Assembly (NCBI RefSeq): GCF_001028665.1
Contig: NZ_CP011504.1
Span: forward strand, 1,550,001 to 1,614,000
Direction: 5' to 3'
DNA: 64,000 nucleotides
Source: Burkholderia pyrrocinia
Lineage (GTDB): Bacteria; Pseudomonadota; Gammaproteobacteria; Burkholderiales; Burkholderiaceae
A model generated the notes under the pieces. The model was not told the DNA's origin, made no database searches, and worked only from the letters and a program-made list of their open reading frames with translations. Each line of letters starts with the position of its first letter. Position 1 is the first letter of the stretch. Positions 1 to 8,462 of the stretch are shown here, piece after piece. The position numbers and the translations under genes were made by a program.

Positions 1-473
1 AGGGCATCCGCAGCGAGGTCACGTGGAACGACGAGGCGTCGGGCGGCGGCGCGGGCGGCGGCGGCGTCAGTACGCTGTTCGACCTGCCGGCGTGGCAGCA
101 GGGGCTCGCCGTCACGCGTGCCGACGGCAGCAGCACGCCGCTCGCGAAGCGCGGCGTGCCGGACGTCGCCGGTGATGCATCGCCGCAGACGGGCTACGAG
201 GTGTCGGTCGCCGGCACGGCCGCCGTGATGGGCGGCACGAGCGCGGTCGCGCCGCTGTGGGCCGCGCTGATCGCGCGGATCAATGCGGCGGCCGGCGCAT
301 CGGCCGGCTGGGTCAATCCGGTGCTGTACAAGAATCCGGGCGCGCTGCGCGATATCACGAAAGGATCGAACGGCACGTACGCGGCCGCGTCGGGCTGGGA
401 CGCCTGCACGGGCCTCGGCAGCCCGGACGGCGCGCAGCTCGCCGCGATCCTCGCGCGCAAGCCGTCGAGCTGA
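1..473 (+). CDS. S53 (sedolisin/pseudomonalisin) serine peptidase, C-terminal part
   Basis: Only the 3' part is in the window; the first whole codon starts at base 3. Sedolisins are secreted acid-active endopeptidases. The frame shows the nucleophile motif GGTSAVAPLWAAL near bases 231-269, with Ser in the family's GTS context, preceded by a PDVAGDA segment of the kind that holds the oxyanion Asp. It ends with DITKGSNG and GWDACTGLGSPDG, typical of the calcium-binding end of the domain. The stop TGA at 471-473 is followed by a terminator and then, in the same direction, another protease active at low pH, so the pair may serve external peptide use. The N-terminal propeptide and signal peptide cannot be assessed. 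Confidence 0.88.
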   Translation, partial: GIRSEVTWNDEASGGGAGGGGVSTLFDLPAWQQGLAVTRADGSSTPLAKRGVPDVAGDASPQTGYEVSVAGTAAVMGGTSAVAPLWAALIARINAAAGASAGWVNPVLYKNPGALRDITKGSNGTYAAASGWDACTGLGSPDGAQLAAILARKPSS

Positions 474-499
474 CGCATCGCCACACGCCTTTTTCGTTC

Positions 500-528
500 G
501 ACGCGGGTTTCCTGCCCGCGTCTTTTTT
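500..528 (+). terminator. Rho-independent terminator after the S53 peptidase
   Basis: GACGCGGG (500-507) pairs perfectly with CCCGCGTC (515-522) around a 7-nt loop and is followed directly by six T residues (523-528). It lies only 20 bases before the start codon of the next gene, so the carboxypeptidase needs either read-through or a promoter within this short gap. Confidence 0.85.
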
Positions 529-547
529 CACCTCCAGGAGCAGCACG

Positions 548-2224
548 ATGGGCATCGATTCCGCATCTTCCGGCGGCGTTTATCCGCTGCATCACGGCGA
601 CCACAATTCGCAGAGCATGCCGCCGACCGTCAATCCGGTCGCGCTGAGCCACGGCCGCGACCAGCCGTTCTTCGATCCGGTTGCGTACGGCAACGGCCCC
701 GACGATTCGGTGACCGACACGACCGAAGCGGCCGCGATCACGCATCACACGATCCTGATCGGCGGGAAGCGCATCGCGTACACGGCGACGGCCGGCCACC
801 TCGTGACGGTCGACCCGAGCAGTTCGCAGCCTGCCGCGAAGATCTTCTACGTTGCATTCACGGCCGACGGCGCGACGGAGGAAACGCGGCCCGTGACGTT
901 CTTCTATAACGGCGGGCCCGGTTCGTCGTCGGTGTTCGTGCTGCTCGGCTCGTTCGCGCCGAAGCGCATCAAGACGTCGATGCCGGGTTTCACGCCGCCC
1001 GCGCCGTACCAGATGGAAGACAACCCGGACAGCATGATCGACCACAGCGACCTGGTGTTCATCAACCCGGTCGGCACCGGCTATTCGGCGGCCGTCGCGC
1101 CGAACAAGAACCGCAACTTCTGGGGCGTCGACCAGGATGCGGATTCGCTGAAGCAGTTCATCAAGCGCTACCTGACGAAGAACAACCGCTGGAATTCGCC
1201 GAAATACCTGTTCGGCGAATCGTACGGCACCGCGCGCAGCTGCGTGCTCGCGTACAAGCTGCACGAGGACGGCATCGACCTGAACGGCGTCACGCTGCAG
1301 TCGTCGATCCTCGACTACCGGCAGGCCGGCAACCCGGTCGGCGCGCTGCCGACCGCCGCGGCCGACGCGTGGTATCACAAGAAACTCGGCGTCACGCCGG
1401 CGCCGACCGATCTCGGCGCGTTCGTCGAGGAAGTCGCGCAGTTCTCGCGCACCGACTACCTGAACGCGTTGCGCACGGTCCCGCATGCGGACCCGGCCGC
1501 CGTGCAGAAACTGTCGCAATACACGGGCATCGACACGGCGACGCTGCAATCGTGGAGCCTCGATATCGCGGGCTACGACGCGCGCGGCAATTCGCTGTTC
1601 CTGACGACGCTGCTGCATGCGCAGGGGCTCGCGCTCGGTTCGTACGACGGCCGCGTGACCGCGATCTCGACGGGCATCGCCGGCAAGATCGACCCGAACT
1701 CGGGCGGCAACGACCCGACGATGACGGCCGTGACGGGCGTCTATACGGCGATGTGGAACAGCTATTTGAACGAGCAGTTGAAATACACGTCGAATTCCGC
1801 GTTCACGGACCTGAACGACCAGGCGTTCCGGAACTGGGATTTCAGCCACATCGATCCGACCGGCGCGCAGCAGGGCATCGATGCTCAGGGGAACGTGATC
1901 CTCTACACGGCCGGCGATCTTGCTGCCGTGATGGCGTTGAACGTCGACCTGAAGGTGCTGTCGGCGAACGGTTTGTACGATTTCGTCACGCCGTTCTACC
2001 AGACCGTGATCGACCTGCAGCAGATGCCGCTCGAGGATCAGAAGGTGCGGCAGAACCTGTCCGCGCGTTTCTATCCGTCGGGGCACATGGTGTATCTGGA
2101 CGGCGGCTCGCGCACCGCGCTCAAGCGCGACCTCGCGACGATGTACGACGCGACGGTCAGCGATACGGGCGCGCGGATGCGGATTCGCGCGCTGCAAACG
2201 AAGAAGACGGGCGGGCACGCGTAG
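548..2224 (+). CDS. S10 family serine carboxypeptidase
   Basis: A 558-residue alpha/beta-hydrolase peptidase of family S10, which removes C-terminal residues from peptides at acid pH. The oxyanion motif GGPGSSS is present, as are the catalytic Ser225 in FGESYGTARS, Asp478 in NGLYDFVTPF and His513 in SGHMVYL. The ATG at 548 was chosen because AGGAG lies about 9 bases upstream and the longer in-frame extension runs back into the peptidase gene and the terminator. I see no convincing signal peptide (it begins MGIDSASSGGVYPLHHG), so export is uncertain, although family members are usually exported or vacuolar. It follows an S53 peptidase with matching acid preference and is convergent with nadE. 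Confidence 0.9.
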   Translation: MGIDSASSGGVYPLHHGDHNSQSMPPTVNPVALSHGRDQPFFDPVAYGNGPDDSVTDTTEAAAITHHTILIGGKRIAYTATAGHLVTVDPSSSQPAAKIFYVAFTADGATEETRPVTFFYNGGPGSSSVFVLLGSFAPKRIKTSMPGFTPPAPYQMEDNPDSMIDHSDLVFINPVGTGYSAAVAPNKNRNFWGVDQDADSLKQFIKRYLTKNNRWNSPKYLFGESYGTARSCVLAYKLHEDGIDLNGVTLQSSILDYRQAGNPVGALPTAAADAWYHKKLGVTPAPTDLGAFVEEVAQFSRTDYLNALRTVPHADPAAVQKLSQYTGIDTATLQSWSLDIAGYDARGNSLFLTTLLHAQGLALGSYDGRVTAISTGIAGKIDPNSGGNDPTMTAVTGVYTAMWNSYLNEQLKYTSNSAFTDLNDQAFRNWDFSHIDPTGAQQGIDAQGNVILYTAGDLAAVMALNVDLKVLSANGLYDFVTPFYQTVIDLQQMPLEDQKVRQNLSARFYPSGHMVYLDGGSRTALKRDLATMYDATVSDTGARMRIRALQTKKTGGHA

Positions 2225-2344
2225 CGTTGCCTGTCTCCCGGTTGCCGCGCGTAGCCGCGATGGCTCGCGCGGCGGTCGGGTTCCGACGCTGCCGGCCGGT
2301 TGTCCGGCCGCAGCGCCGGATTGCGACGCGGCCGTATTTTCGCG

Positions 2345-3205
2345 TCAGCGGCCGGCTTGCGCGGTCGGCCAGTCGAACGGCGTGTACGGCAGCGCGCGCT
2401 TGTGGCGCGAACCGTCGTAGAAGCGCAGCACCGTTTCGTACACATGGTCGCTGACCGGCTTGCCTTCGAGGAAATCGTCGATCTCGTCGTAGCTGACGCC
2501 GTATGCGTGCTCGTCGGGGCGCAGCGGGCGCAGTTCCTCGAGGTCGGCCGTCGGCACCTTCATCACGATCGATTCCTCGCCGCCGAGCGCGCGGGCAACC
2601 GCGCGTACGCGGCGCTTGCTCAGGCCCGCGAGCGGCAGGATGTCCGCGCCGCCGTCGCCGAACTTCGTGAAGAAACCCATCAGCGATTCGGCTGCGTGAT
2701 CGGTGCCGATCACGATGCCGCGCCGCGCGCCGGCCACCGCGTATTGCGCGATCATGCGCTCGCGCGCCTTGATGTTGCCGTGCACGAAATCCTGTTGCGC
2801 GGGCGTGTCGAACGCATGGCCGGAGGCGACCAGCGACGCGAGCATCGCATCGGCAGCCGGCTTCACGTCGACGGTCAGTTCCTCGTCCGCGCGCACGAAC
2901 GCGAGCGCGCGCTGTGCATCGGCTTCGTCGTTCTGCACGCCGTTCGGCAAACGCATCGCGATGAAGCGCGCATCGTAGCCGTCGGCGCGCAGGCGTTCGA
3001 CCGACAGTTGCGCGAGCCGCCCGGCCGTCGATGAATCGACGCCGCCGCTGATGCCGAGCACGTAGGTCCGCAGGCCGGTCGAACGAAGGTATTGCGCGAG
3101 GAAATCGACGCGGCGGGCGATCTCGGCCTCGGCGTCGAAGTGCGGGGCGACGTTCAGTTCGGCAATGATCGCGCGTTGGCGGCTGGCGTAATCGGCGGAT
3201 GTCAT
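2345..3205 (-). CDS. nadE: NH3-dependent NAD synthetase
   Basis: A 286-residue enzyme that amidates nicotinate adenine dinucleotide to NAD using ammonia and ATP, the last step of cytoplasmic NAD synthesis. The PP-loop SGGVDSS binds ATP. Other NadE signatures are GTDHAAE followed by FTKFGDGGADILPLAGLSK. There is no N-terminal glutaminase domain, so this is the short, ammonia-using form (E. coli NadE is about 275 residues). The ATG at 3205 gives the family's normal N-terminus; a longer in-frame extension upstream is arginine-rich and not family-like. It appears monocistronic; the 247 bases upstream show no gene. Confidence 0.95.
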   Translation of the reverse strand: MTSADYASRQRAIIAELNVAPHFDAEAEIARRVDFLAQYLRSTGLRTYVLGISGGVDSSTAGRLAQLSVERLRADGYDARFIAMRLPNGVQNDEADAQRALAFVRADEELTVDVKPAADAMLASLVASGHAFDTPAQQDFVHGNIKARERMIAQYAVAGARRGIVIGTDHAAESLMGFFTKFGDGGADILPLAGLSKRRVRAVARALGGEESIVMKVPTADLEELRPLRPDEHAYGVSYDEIDDFLEGKPVSDHVYETVLRFYDGSRHKRALPYTPFDWPTAQAGR

Positions 3206-3452
3206 GAAGGTAGTTCCGGAACGAAATGCAAGGCGCCCATCATAAGCGCAATCGCGGCGGGGCGCCGCGCCGGGCGTGCGATCCGGCCGTCTCGCGTTGC
3301 TTCGGCGAGACGCGCTGCCTCGCGGTGGTGCACGGTGCGCCGGGCGGGTGCAGGATGCCGCGGGAAGGGCGTTCGTGACGCAGGTCTCGATGAGCTTGTC
3401 GGCATGCGTCGGCGCGGCCGCACGACCGCACGACCGCACATGTGCGCGTGCG

Positions 3453-4322
3453 TCAGCGCCGCGCGAGCACGACGCCCGCCAGCGCGAGCGCGAAGCCGAA
3501 TAGCTGGATCGCCGCGAGCGTCTCGCCGAACAGCAGGTAGCCCTGCAACGCGGCAAGCGGCGGCGCGAGAAACAGCAGCGACGTCGCGCGCGCCGCGTTG
3601 CCGCGCCGCAGCATCCACATCAGCATCGTGACCGCGCCGCCGGACAGGAACACGACGCCCCACACGAGCGACACCCACAGCGCCGGCGCGCCGATCCAGC
3701 GCGTTTCATGCAGCAGCACGACGAAGATCGCCGCGACGATCGCCGCGCCGAAGTTCTGCACGGCGACCGCGGTGCGCAGGTCGCTCTGCGCGAGCTTGCC
3801 TTTCTGGTACAGCGAACCGGCGGTGATCGATCCGACCGCGAGCACCGACACGGCAACGACGAACCACGCAGGCGCCGCGCCCGGCGGCGGCGCGACGCCG
3901 CCCGCGACCTTCGGCGCCAGCACGAGCACGACGCCGGCGAGCCCGAGCGCCATCCCGAACCAGCCGCGCGTGGGCAGGCGCTCGTTGAACAGCGGGACGG
4001 CGAGCACGGCGGTGGCGAGCGGCTGCAGCGCGCCGAGCAGCGCCATGACGCCCGCGTTCAGCCCTTGCGCGACGGCCCAGTAGCTCGCGCCGAGATAGAC
4101 GCCCTGCAGCAGCGCGCCCGCAATCAGGTGGCGCGGCCACTCGCGGCGGGCCGGCCACGGCGCGCGCGCGACGAGCGCCACCGCGCCGAACAGCGCGGCC
4201 GTGCCCGCGAAACGCGCGAGCAGGAACAGGTTGGGATCGGCGTAGGGCTTGATTGCCCGTGCAACGATGAAGCCGGTGGACCACAGCGCGACGAAAGCGG
4301 CGGCGACGATCGAGGTAAGCAT
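3453..4322 (-). CDS. EamA/DMT family transporter
   Basis: A 289-residue inner-membrane protein with about ten hydrophobic segments arranged as two EamA repeats, the usual size for the drug/metabolite transporter superfamily. The N-terminus MLTSIVAAAFVALWSTGF with WSTGF in helix 1 and a GALQPL-type motif in the first repeat fit the family. Members export amino acids, metabolites or drugs, and the substrate cannot be read from the sequence. The start ATG at 4322 begins the first helix. The neighbours nadE and a 61-residue protein are on the same strand but separated by more than 200 bases each, so it is probably transcribed alone. Confidence 0.85.
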   Translation of the reverse strand: MLTSIVAAAFVALWSTGFIVARAIKPYADPNLFLLARFAGTAALFGAVALVARAPWPARREWPRHLIAGALLQGVYLGASYWAVAQGLNAGVMALLGALQPLATAVLAVPLFNERLPTRGWFGMALGLAGVVLVLAPKVAGGVAPPPGAAPAWFVVAVSVLAVGSITAGSLYQKGKLAQSDLRTAVAVQNFGAAIVAAIFVVLLHETRWIGAPALWVSLVWGVVFLSGGAVTMLMWMLRRGNAARATSLLFLAPPLAALQGYLLFGETLAAIQLFGFALALAGVVLARR

Positions 4323-4561
4323 GCAAGGCGGGCCGCGATGCGGCCGGACGGAATCGTAAAGTCGGCCAGTATCGGGGGAAGCGGCGCCGGCGTCTTGTCG
4401 AATCCTGCACTCGGGCCGCGCATCGTGTGAATGCGCCGGCGCTCGTTGCGTGCCGGGCGTCCGGCTTCCGGTGCGGGCCGGCTATCGACCGGTGCAGGCG
4501 GGGCGCGGACGGGAAGGGCGCCGCACCGCACGCGGTGCGGGCAAGCGCGAAGCTGCGGAGA

Positions 4562-4747
4562 TCAGTCGATCGAGAACGTGTCGAGCGGCTGGTTGGCGCG
4601 CGCGTCGGTCGCGAAGCGTGCGGCGAGCTGCTCGTAGAGCCGGCGGGCCTCGTCGAGCGTCAGGTCGATCCAGTACGGATCGCCGGCCGCATCGTTGAGT
4701 CGTTCGGGCGGAAACTGGATTTCGATCACGCTGCCTTTGCGATACAT
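4562..4747 (-). CDS. Small hypothetical protein (61 aa)
   Basis: A 61-residue soluble, acidic protein beginning MYRKGSVIEIQFPPERL and containing YWIDLTLDEARRLYEQL, a likely amphipathic helix. I chose the ATG at 4747 because AAGGGG lies about 9 bases upstream; a longer frame to 4807 adds an unconvincing N-terminus. No enzyme motif, signal peptide or membrane segment is visible. It is divergent from the DeoR regulator. The good ribosome site and protein-like composition argue for a real gene; the function is unknown. Confidence 0.6.
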   Translation of the reverse strand: MYRKGSVIEIQFPPERLNDAAGDPYWIDLTLDEARRLYEQLAARFATDARANQPLDTFSID

Positions 4748-4880
4748 TGTGCGGGCCCCTTTGCCTGGTCTGTCGTTTGAGGAAGCGCAAAGTGTAGCAA
4801 CCGGCACCGCGCCGATTCGCGCGCACCAGGCAATACAGAATTTCGCTTTCGGGGAATGCGGCCGGCCGCGTTACGCGCCA

Positions 4881-4914
4881 CGGTCAAATGGCGGTCAAAC
4901 GGCCGTAATACAAT
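4881..4914 (+). promoter_or_regulatory. Candidate operator/promoter of the DeoR gene
   Basis: CGGTCAAA occurs twice as a direct repeat (4881-4888 and 4892-4899), 11 bases apart, one helical turn. A TACAAT -10 hexamer follows at 4909-4914. The site lies 42 bases before the DeoR start in the divergent gap shared with the 61-residue protein. Autoregulation is an inference; no good -35 hexamer is seen. Confidence 0.45.
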
Positions 4915-4955
4915 GGCCGGCTTACCCATTACCAGTCGCCTCGGGCGCACACGCG

Positions 4956-5714
4956 ATGCTGGCGGAACAACGTCATCAATACATCCTGTCGGAGCTCGGA
5001 CGGTCGGGCGCGTTGTCGGTCGCGGAGCTCGTGCGCTCGCTCGACGTGTCGCGCGAGACCGTGCGGCGCGACCTGAACGCGCTCGCCGCGCGCGGCCTGC
5101 TCGTGATGACGCATGGCGGCGCGCTGGCCGCCGACCGCCGCGAACCGAGCCTGTCCGAGCGCGAAGCCGCGAACGCCGAAGCGAAGCGCACGATCGGGCG
5201 GCGCGCGGCCGAATTCGTGCCCGACGACGCATCGGTGCTGATCGATTCGGGCAGCACGCCGCATGCGGTCGCGCTCGCGCTCGCCGACCGGCACCGGCTG
5301 TCGATCTACACGAACGACTGGCGCACCGCGTTCGTGCTCGCGCGGCGCAACGGCAACCGCGTGACGCTGCTCGGCGGCGAGCTGTCCGACGACGAAGACG
5401 CAACCTTCGGGCTCGACACGATCCACCAGCTCGCGCAATACCACGTCGATTTCGCGTTCGTCGGTGCCGGCGGCATCACGCCCGACGGCGAGTGCACCGA
5501 CTACTCGCGGATCGCGGCCGAGGTGCGCAGCCGGATGATCGCGGCGGCCGGCACGGCAGTCATCGTCGCCGACCATTCGAAATTCGGCCGCGTGACGCCG
5601 GTGCGGATCAACGGCGCGTCCGCCGCGCGCTATCTCGTGACCGAACGCGCACCCGACAAGGCCGTGCGCCGCGCGCTGACCGCGCGCGGGATCGAACTGC
5701 TGGTGTGCGACTGA
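4956..5714 (+). CDS. DeoR family transcriptional regulator
   Basis: A 252-residue regulator of normal DeoR length. The N-terminal winged helix carries the family signature LAEQRHQYILSELGR and VSRETVRRDLNALAARGLL. The C-terminal DeoRC sensor has the DSGSTPHAVALAL effector pocket and the GAGGITPDGECTDYS and VADHSKFG motifs of the sugar-phosphate-sensing isomerase-like fold. Regulators of this type usually repress sugar or nucleoside catabolic genes, but no such gene adjoins it: downstream is a phospholipase-D-like protein 105 bases away. The ATG at 4956 was chosen because it begins the family's conserved N-terminus; an upstream in-frame extension would cover the operator-like repeat. Confidence 0.9.
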   Translation: MLAEQRHQYILSELGRSGALSVAELVRSLDVSRETVRRDLNALAARGLLVMTHGGALAADRREPSLSEREAANAEAKRTIGRRAAEFVPDDASVLIDSGSTPHAVALALADRHRLSIYTNDWRTAFVLARRNGNRVTLLGGELSDDEDATFGLDTIHQLAQYHVDFAFVGAGGITPDGECTDYSRIAAEVRSRMIAAAGTAVIVADHSKFGRVTPVRINGASAARYLVTERAPDKAVRRALTARGIELLVCD

Positions 5715-5819
5715 CGCGCGTCCGACATACAAGGTTCATCGAACCGTCATTCCGCGGGAAGAACCTCCGCCGACACTGACCCATTCATTTCGACCGGCCT
5801 CGCGGCCAGGGAGCAACGA

Positions 5820-7607
5820 ATGACCGTCAGCGTGCGCAGCTATCTTTCCCCGACTCTCGTCCTGCTGGCCTTCGACTGGGCCGATGCGCAGTCGCGCAAC
5901 GATTTCCTCGGCTTTGCGATCCGGCGCACGCCGGGATTCTGGTCGGCCGACGGCAGGACGCGTGCGCCGAACAGCTGGCTGCCGAACCGCCTGACGTTCG
6001 ACGGCCCGGCCGCCGACACGCAGGGCGATGCGCCGACCGACCAGGCGCCGATCCAGAAATTCATGTGGTGGGATGCGCGCATCGATCCGCAGGACCGCGG
6101 CGCGTCGTTCCGCTACGACGTGTATCCGGTCGTCGGCACGCCGGCGAACCTGCAGGTGCTCGACGCGCAAGCCGGCGTGTGCGACGTCGTGCTCCCCGCG
6201 CATATCGAGGACGGTATCGGCACGTGGTTCAACCGCGCAGTGGTGAGCTCGCAGGCCTTTGCGAAGCAGGTCGCGGCGCTGGGCCTCGCGCCGAATGCGG
6301 CGCCGAGCGACGCGCAGGCACTGAAGCTGCGCACCTGGCTCGCGAACGACATGGAGCAGGTGTTCGCGGAGTTGCTCGACCCTGCGTCGCGCGCGGCATC
6401 GGCCGTTTATCACCTGACCGACACGCTGTGGGCGCTGCCTGCGTTCGAAGCGTTCGGGCGCAAGCACGGCGACGCGTCGCTCGCGATCGTCTACGACGCG
6501 CACACGACGGCCCGCAAGGGCAAGCCGCCGCTGCCGTCGCCGAACCAGCCGGCCGTCGATGCGCTGCAAGGGCTCGCGACGCTCGCGCCGCGCGACAAGA
6601 CGCACATCATGCACGACAAGTTCATCGTGACCGACGCGCCGTCGAACCCGGCGCCCGTGCGCGTGCTGACCGGTTCCGCAAACTTCACGACCGAGGGGCT
6701 GACGGAGCAGGCGAACGTGCTGCACGCATTCGACTCGTCCGCGCTCGCCGCGCTGTACAACGACCGTGCGCATGCGCTGGCCGGCAATCCGTCGATCGCG
6801 GACACGGCGCGCCTGTCGCCGGGCTGGTCGATGCCGATGACGATCGGTAGCGCGCAGGTGCGGCTGGCGTTCTCGCCCGAACCGGCGGGGCAGCGCACCG
6901 AGATCGACACGATCGTCGCCGCGATCGCGGCCGCGAAGCACTCGGTGTCGTTCTGCCTGTTCATGCCGACCGACGCGGCCTTGCGCGACGCGTGCTTCGC
7001 GGCCGGCGACCGCGGGCTGATGATGTTCGGGCTGGTGAACAAGATCAACATCGGCAGCGCGACGAAGGCCGATGCCGCGCAGCAGGCCGGCCAGCCGCTC
7101 GATGCGGCGACGCTCGCGAACCTCGAGCTGTATCACCGCAGCCGCGACAACCACGACGTGATCGACGCCGAGTACTTCTCGCCGGCGACGGTGCCGCAGG
7201 GCTTCGAGCCGGAATGGCGGCAGTTTCCGGGCGAACCGGCGCCGGCCTATCCGCCCGTCGTGATCCATCACAAGTTCATCGTGATCGATGCGGAAGGCGC
7301 AAATCCGGTCGTCTATACGGGCTCGGCGAACATGAGCCGCAATTCGGAGCAGTACAACGACGAGAACCTGCTCGAGATTCGCGACAAGCGGATCGCGGCG
7401 ATCTATCTGGCGGAATTCCTGCGGCTCTACGAGCACTATCGCGCACGGGCGCTGGCGATCGGCGCAAAGCAGCACGGCGCCGGCACGGGCACGCATGCGC
7501 GGCTCGCGCTCGCGCCCGATTCGAGCTGGGCGAAGAAGTATTACGTGGCGGGAAGCCCGGAAGAGAAGGCGCGGATCGCGCTGGCGTCGACCGCGCCGAC
7601 GGACTGA
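5820..7607 (+). CDS. Phospholipase D-like domain protein
   Basis: A 595-residue protein with two HKD catalytic motifs, HDKFIVTD followed by GSANFTTEG around residue 265, and HHKFIVID followed by GSANMS around residue 485. Each motif is completed by a GSxN pair, so both halves of a PLD-type active site are present and the enzyme could cleave phosphodiester bonds. The substrate (phospholipid, nucleic acid or other) is not evident. No signal peptide is obvious at MTVSVRSYLSPTLVLLAFDW. GGGAG lies 7 bases before the ATG. It is convergent with a TetR gene, and a strong GC hairpin separates the two. Confidence 0.85.
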   Translation: MTVSVRSYLSPTLVLLAFDWADAQSRNDFLGFAIRRTPGFWSADGRTRAPNSWLPNRLTFDGPAADTQGDAPTDQAPIQKFMWWDARIDPQDRGASFRYDVYPVVGTPANLQVLDAQAGVCDVVLPAHIEDGIGTWFNRAVVSSQAFAKQVAALGLAPNAAPSDAQALKLRTWLANDMEQVFAELLDPASRAASAVYHLTDTLWALPAFEAFGRKHGDASLAIVYDAHTTARKGKPPLPSPNQPAVDALQGLATLAPRDKTHIMHDKFIVTDAPSNPAPVRVLTGSANFTTEGLTEQANVLHAFDSSALAALYNDRAHALAGNPSIADTARLSPGWSMPMTIGSAQVRLAFSPEPAGQRTEIDTIVAAIAAAKHSVSFCLFMPTDAALRDACFAAGDRGLMMFGLVNKINIGSATKADAAQQAGQPLDAATLANLELYHRSRDNHDVIDAEYFSPATVPQGFEPEWRQFPGEPAPAYPPVVIHHKFIVIDAEGANPVVYTGSANMSRNSEQYNDENLLEIRDKRIAAIYLAEFLRLYEHYRARALAIGAKQHGAGTGTHARLALAPDSSWAKKYYVAGSPEEKARIALASTAPTD

Positions 7608-7645
7608 TACGGGAAGGGCGCGGTTGCTTCGTGCGCCGGGGGGCG

Positions 7646-7665
7646 CTGCCCGGGAGCCCGGGCAG
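7646..7665. terminator. GC-rich hairpin between convergent PLD and TetR genes
   Basis: CTGCCCGGG (7646-7654) and CCCGGGCAG (7657-7665) form a perfect 9-bp inverted repeat with only two bases between the arms. There is no T-run, so it is at best a weak intrinsic terminator for the converging transcripts; it could instead be a protein-binding palindrome. Confidence 0.4.
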
Positions 7666-7672
7666 CCGCCGC

Positions 7673-8347
7673 TTACGCGGCGACGTAGCGCAGCACGGCG
7701 TCGGCGATCGTGTCGCGATGCCGCGCGCGCAGGCGCGGCGCCGACGGGTCGCGGCCGAACGCGGCGCCGAAGGTGTAGCGGTTCGACACGCGGTGGAAGC
7801 AGAACGAACTGATCAGCAGGTGCAGGTCGAACGCGTCGATGTCCTTGCGGAACGCGCCGCTTGCCGCGCCGCGCTCGACCAGCTCCTCGAGCGTCTTGAT
7901 GATGCTGACGTTGCGGTTCTTGAACGACTTGAGCTGTTCGAGATACTTCGCGCCGTGGATGTTCTCGATCGACACGAGGCGGACGAAGTCGCGATGCTTG
8001 TCGTGATAGTCGAACGTGAATTCGACGAGGCGGCGCATGCCTTCGCGCGGCTCCATGTCGCCGACGTGCAGCTCCTGCTCGAGCGCGCGGATGTCGCCGT
8101 ACACCTTCTCCAGCACGGCCTCGTACAGGCCTTCCTTGCTTTCGAAGTAGTAATAGAGCATCCGCTTCGTCGTGTTCGTGCGCTCGGCGATCGCGTCGAC
8201 GCGCGCACCGGCGAGGCCCATCGCGGAAAATTCCTGCGTGGCGACATCGAGGATGTTGCGCTTGGTTTGCTCGGGATCGTATTTGCGCCGCGCGTCGGAC
8301 GCAAGCGCGCGGCTTTCGGACGTGGCGGCCTTGCTTCCTGCTTTCAT
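7673..8347 (-). CDS. TetR/AcrR family regulator
   Basis: A 224-residue TetR regulator. The helix-turn-helix region is clear: KRNILDVATQEFSAMGLAGA followed by RVDAIAERTNTTKRMLYYYF and the usual SKEGLYEAVLEKVY. The C-terminal ligand domain is helical, with a distinctive FVRLVSIENIHGAKYLEQL stretch. The start is set at the ATG at 8347 (MKAGSKAATSE); an upstream in-frame ATG at 8395 is possible. It sits between the PLD-like gene (convergent) and the FAD oxidase gene (same strand, 115 bases away). No operator palindrome was found upstream. Its target is unknown. Confidence 0.88.
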   Translation of the reverse strand: MKAGSKAATSESRALASDARRKYDPEQTKRNILDVATQEFSAMGLAGARVDAIAERTNTTKRMLYYYFESKEGLYEAVLEKVYGDIRALEQELHVGDMEPREGMRRLVEFTFDYHDKHRDFVRLVSIENIHGAKYLEQLKSFKNRNVSIIKTLEELVERGAASGAFRKDIDAFDLHLLISSFCFHRVSNRYTFGAAFGRDPSAPRLRARHRDTIADAVLRYVAA

Positions 8348-8462
8348 GTGATCTTGTTCTGGCTTTGCGGCGGCTTGGACGAGGCATTCTAGCATGTGGG
8401 AAATCCGCGTCCTGCCGACCTTCCGCTCTAATCGGCCGGGCCGTTTCGGCCGTCGCGGCTGC

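Noticed and set aside
194..2218. A 674-codon open frame on the minus strand across the two peptidase genes
   Set aside because: Arg/Val/Asp-rich with no family motif; it is the antisense shadow of a GC-rich gene whose catalytic motifs are on the plus strand. Many similar frames (for example 28.8-29.4 kb and 61.1-63.9 kb) were dropped for the same reason.
7646..7665. The PLD/TetR hairpin as a TetR operator
   Set aside because: It lies after both genes rather than upstream of the regulator start, so termination or a neutral palindrome is more likely.
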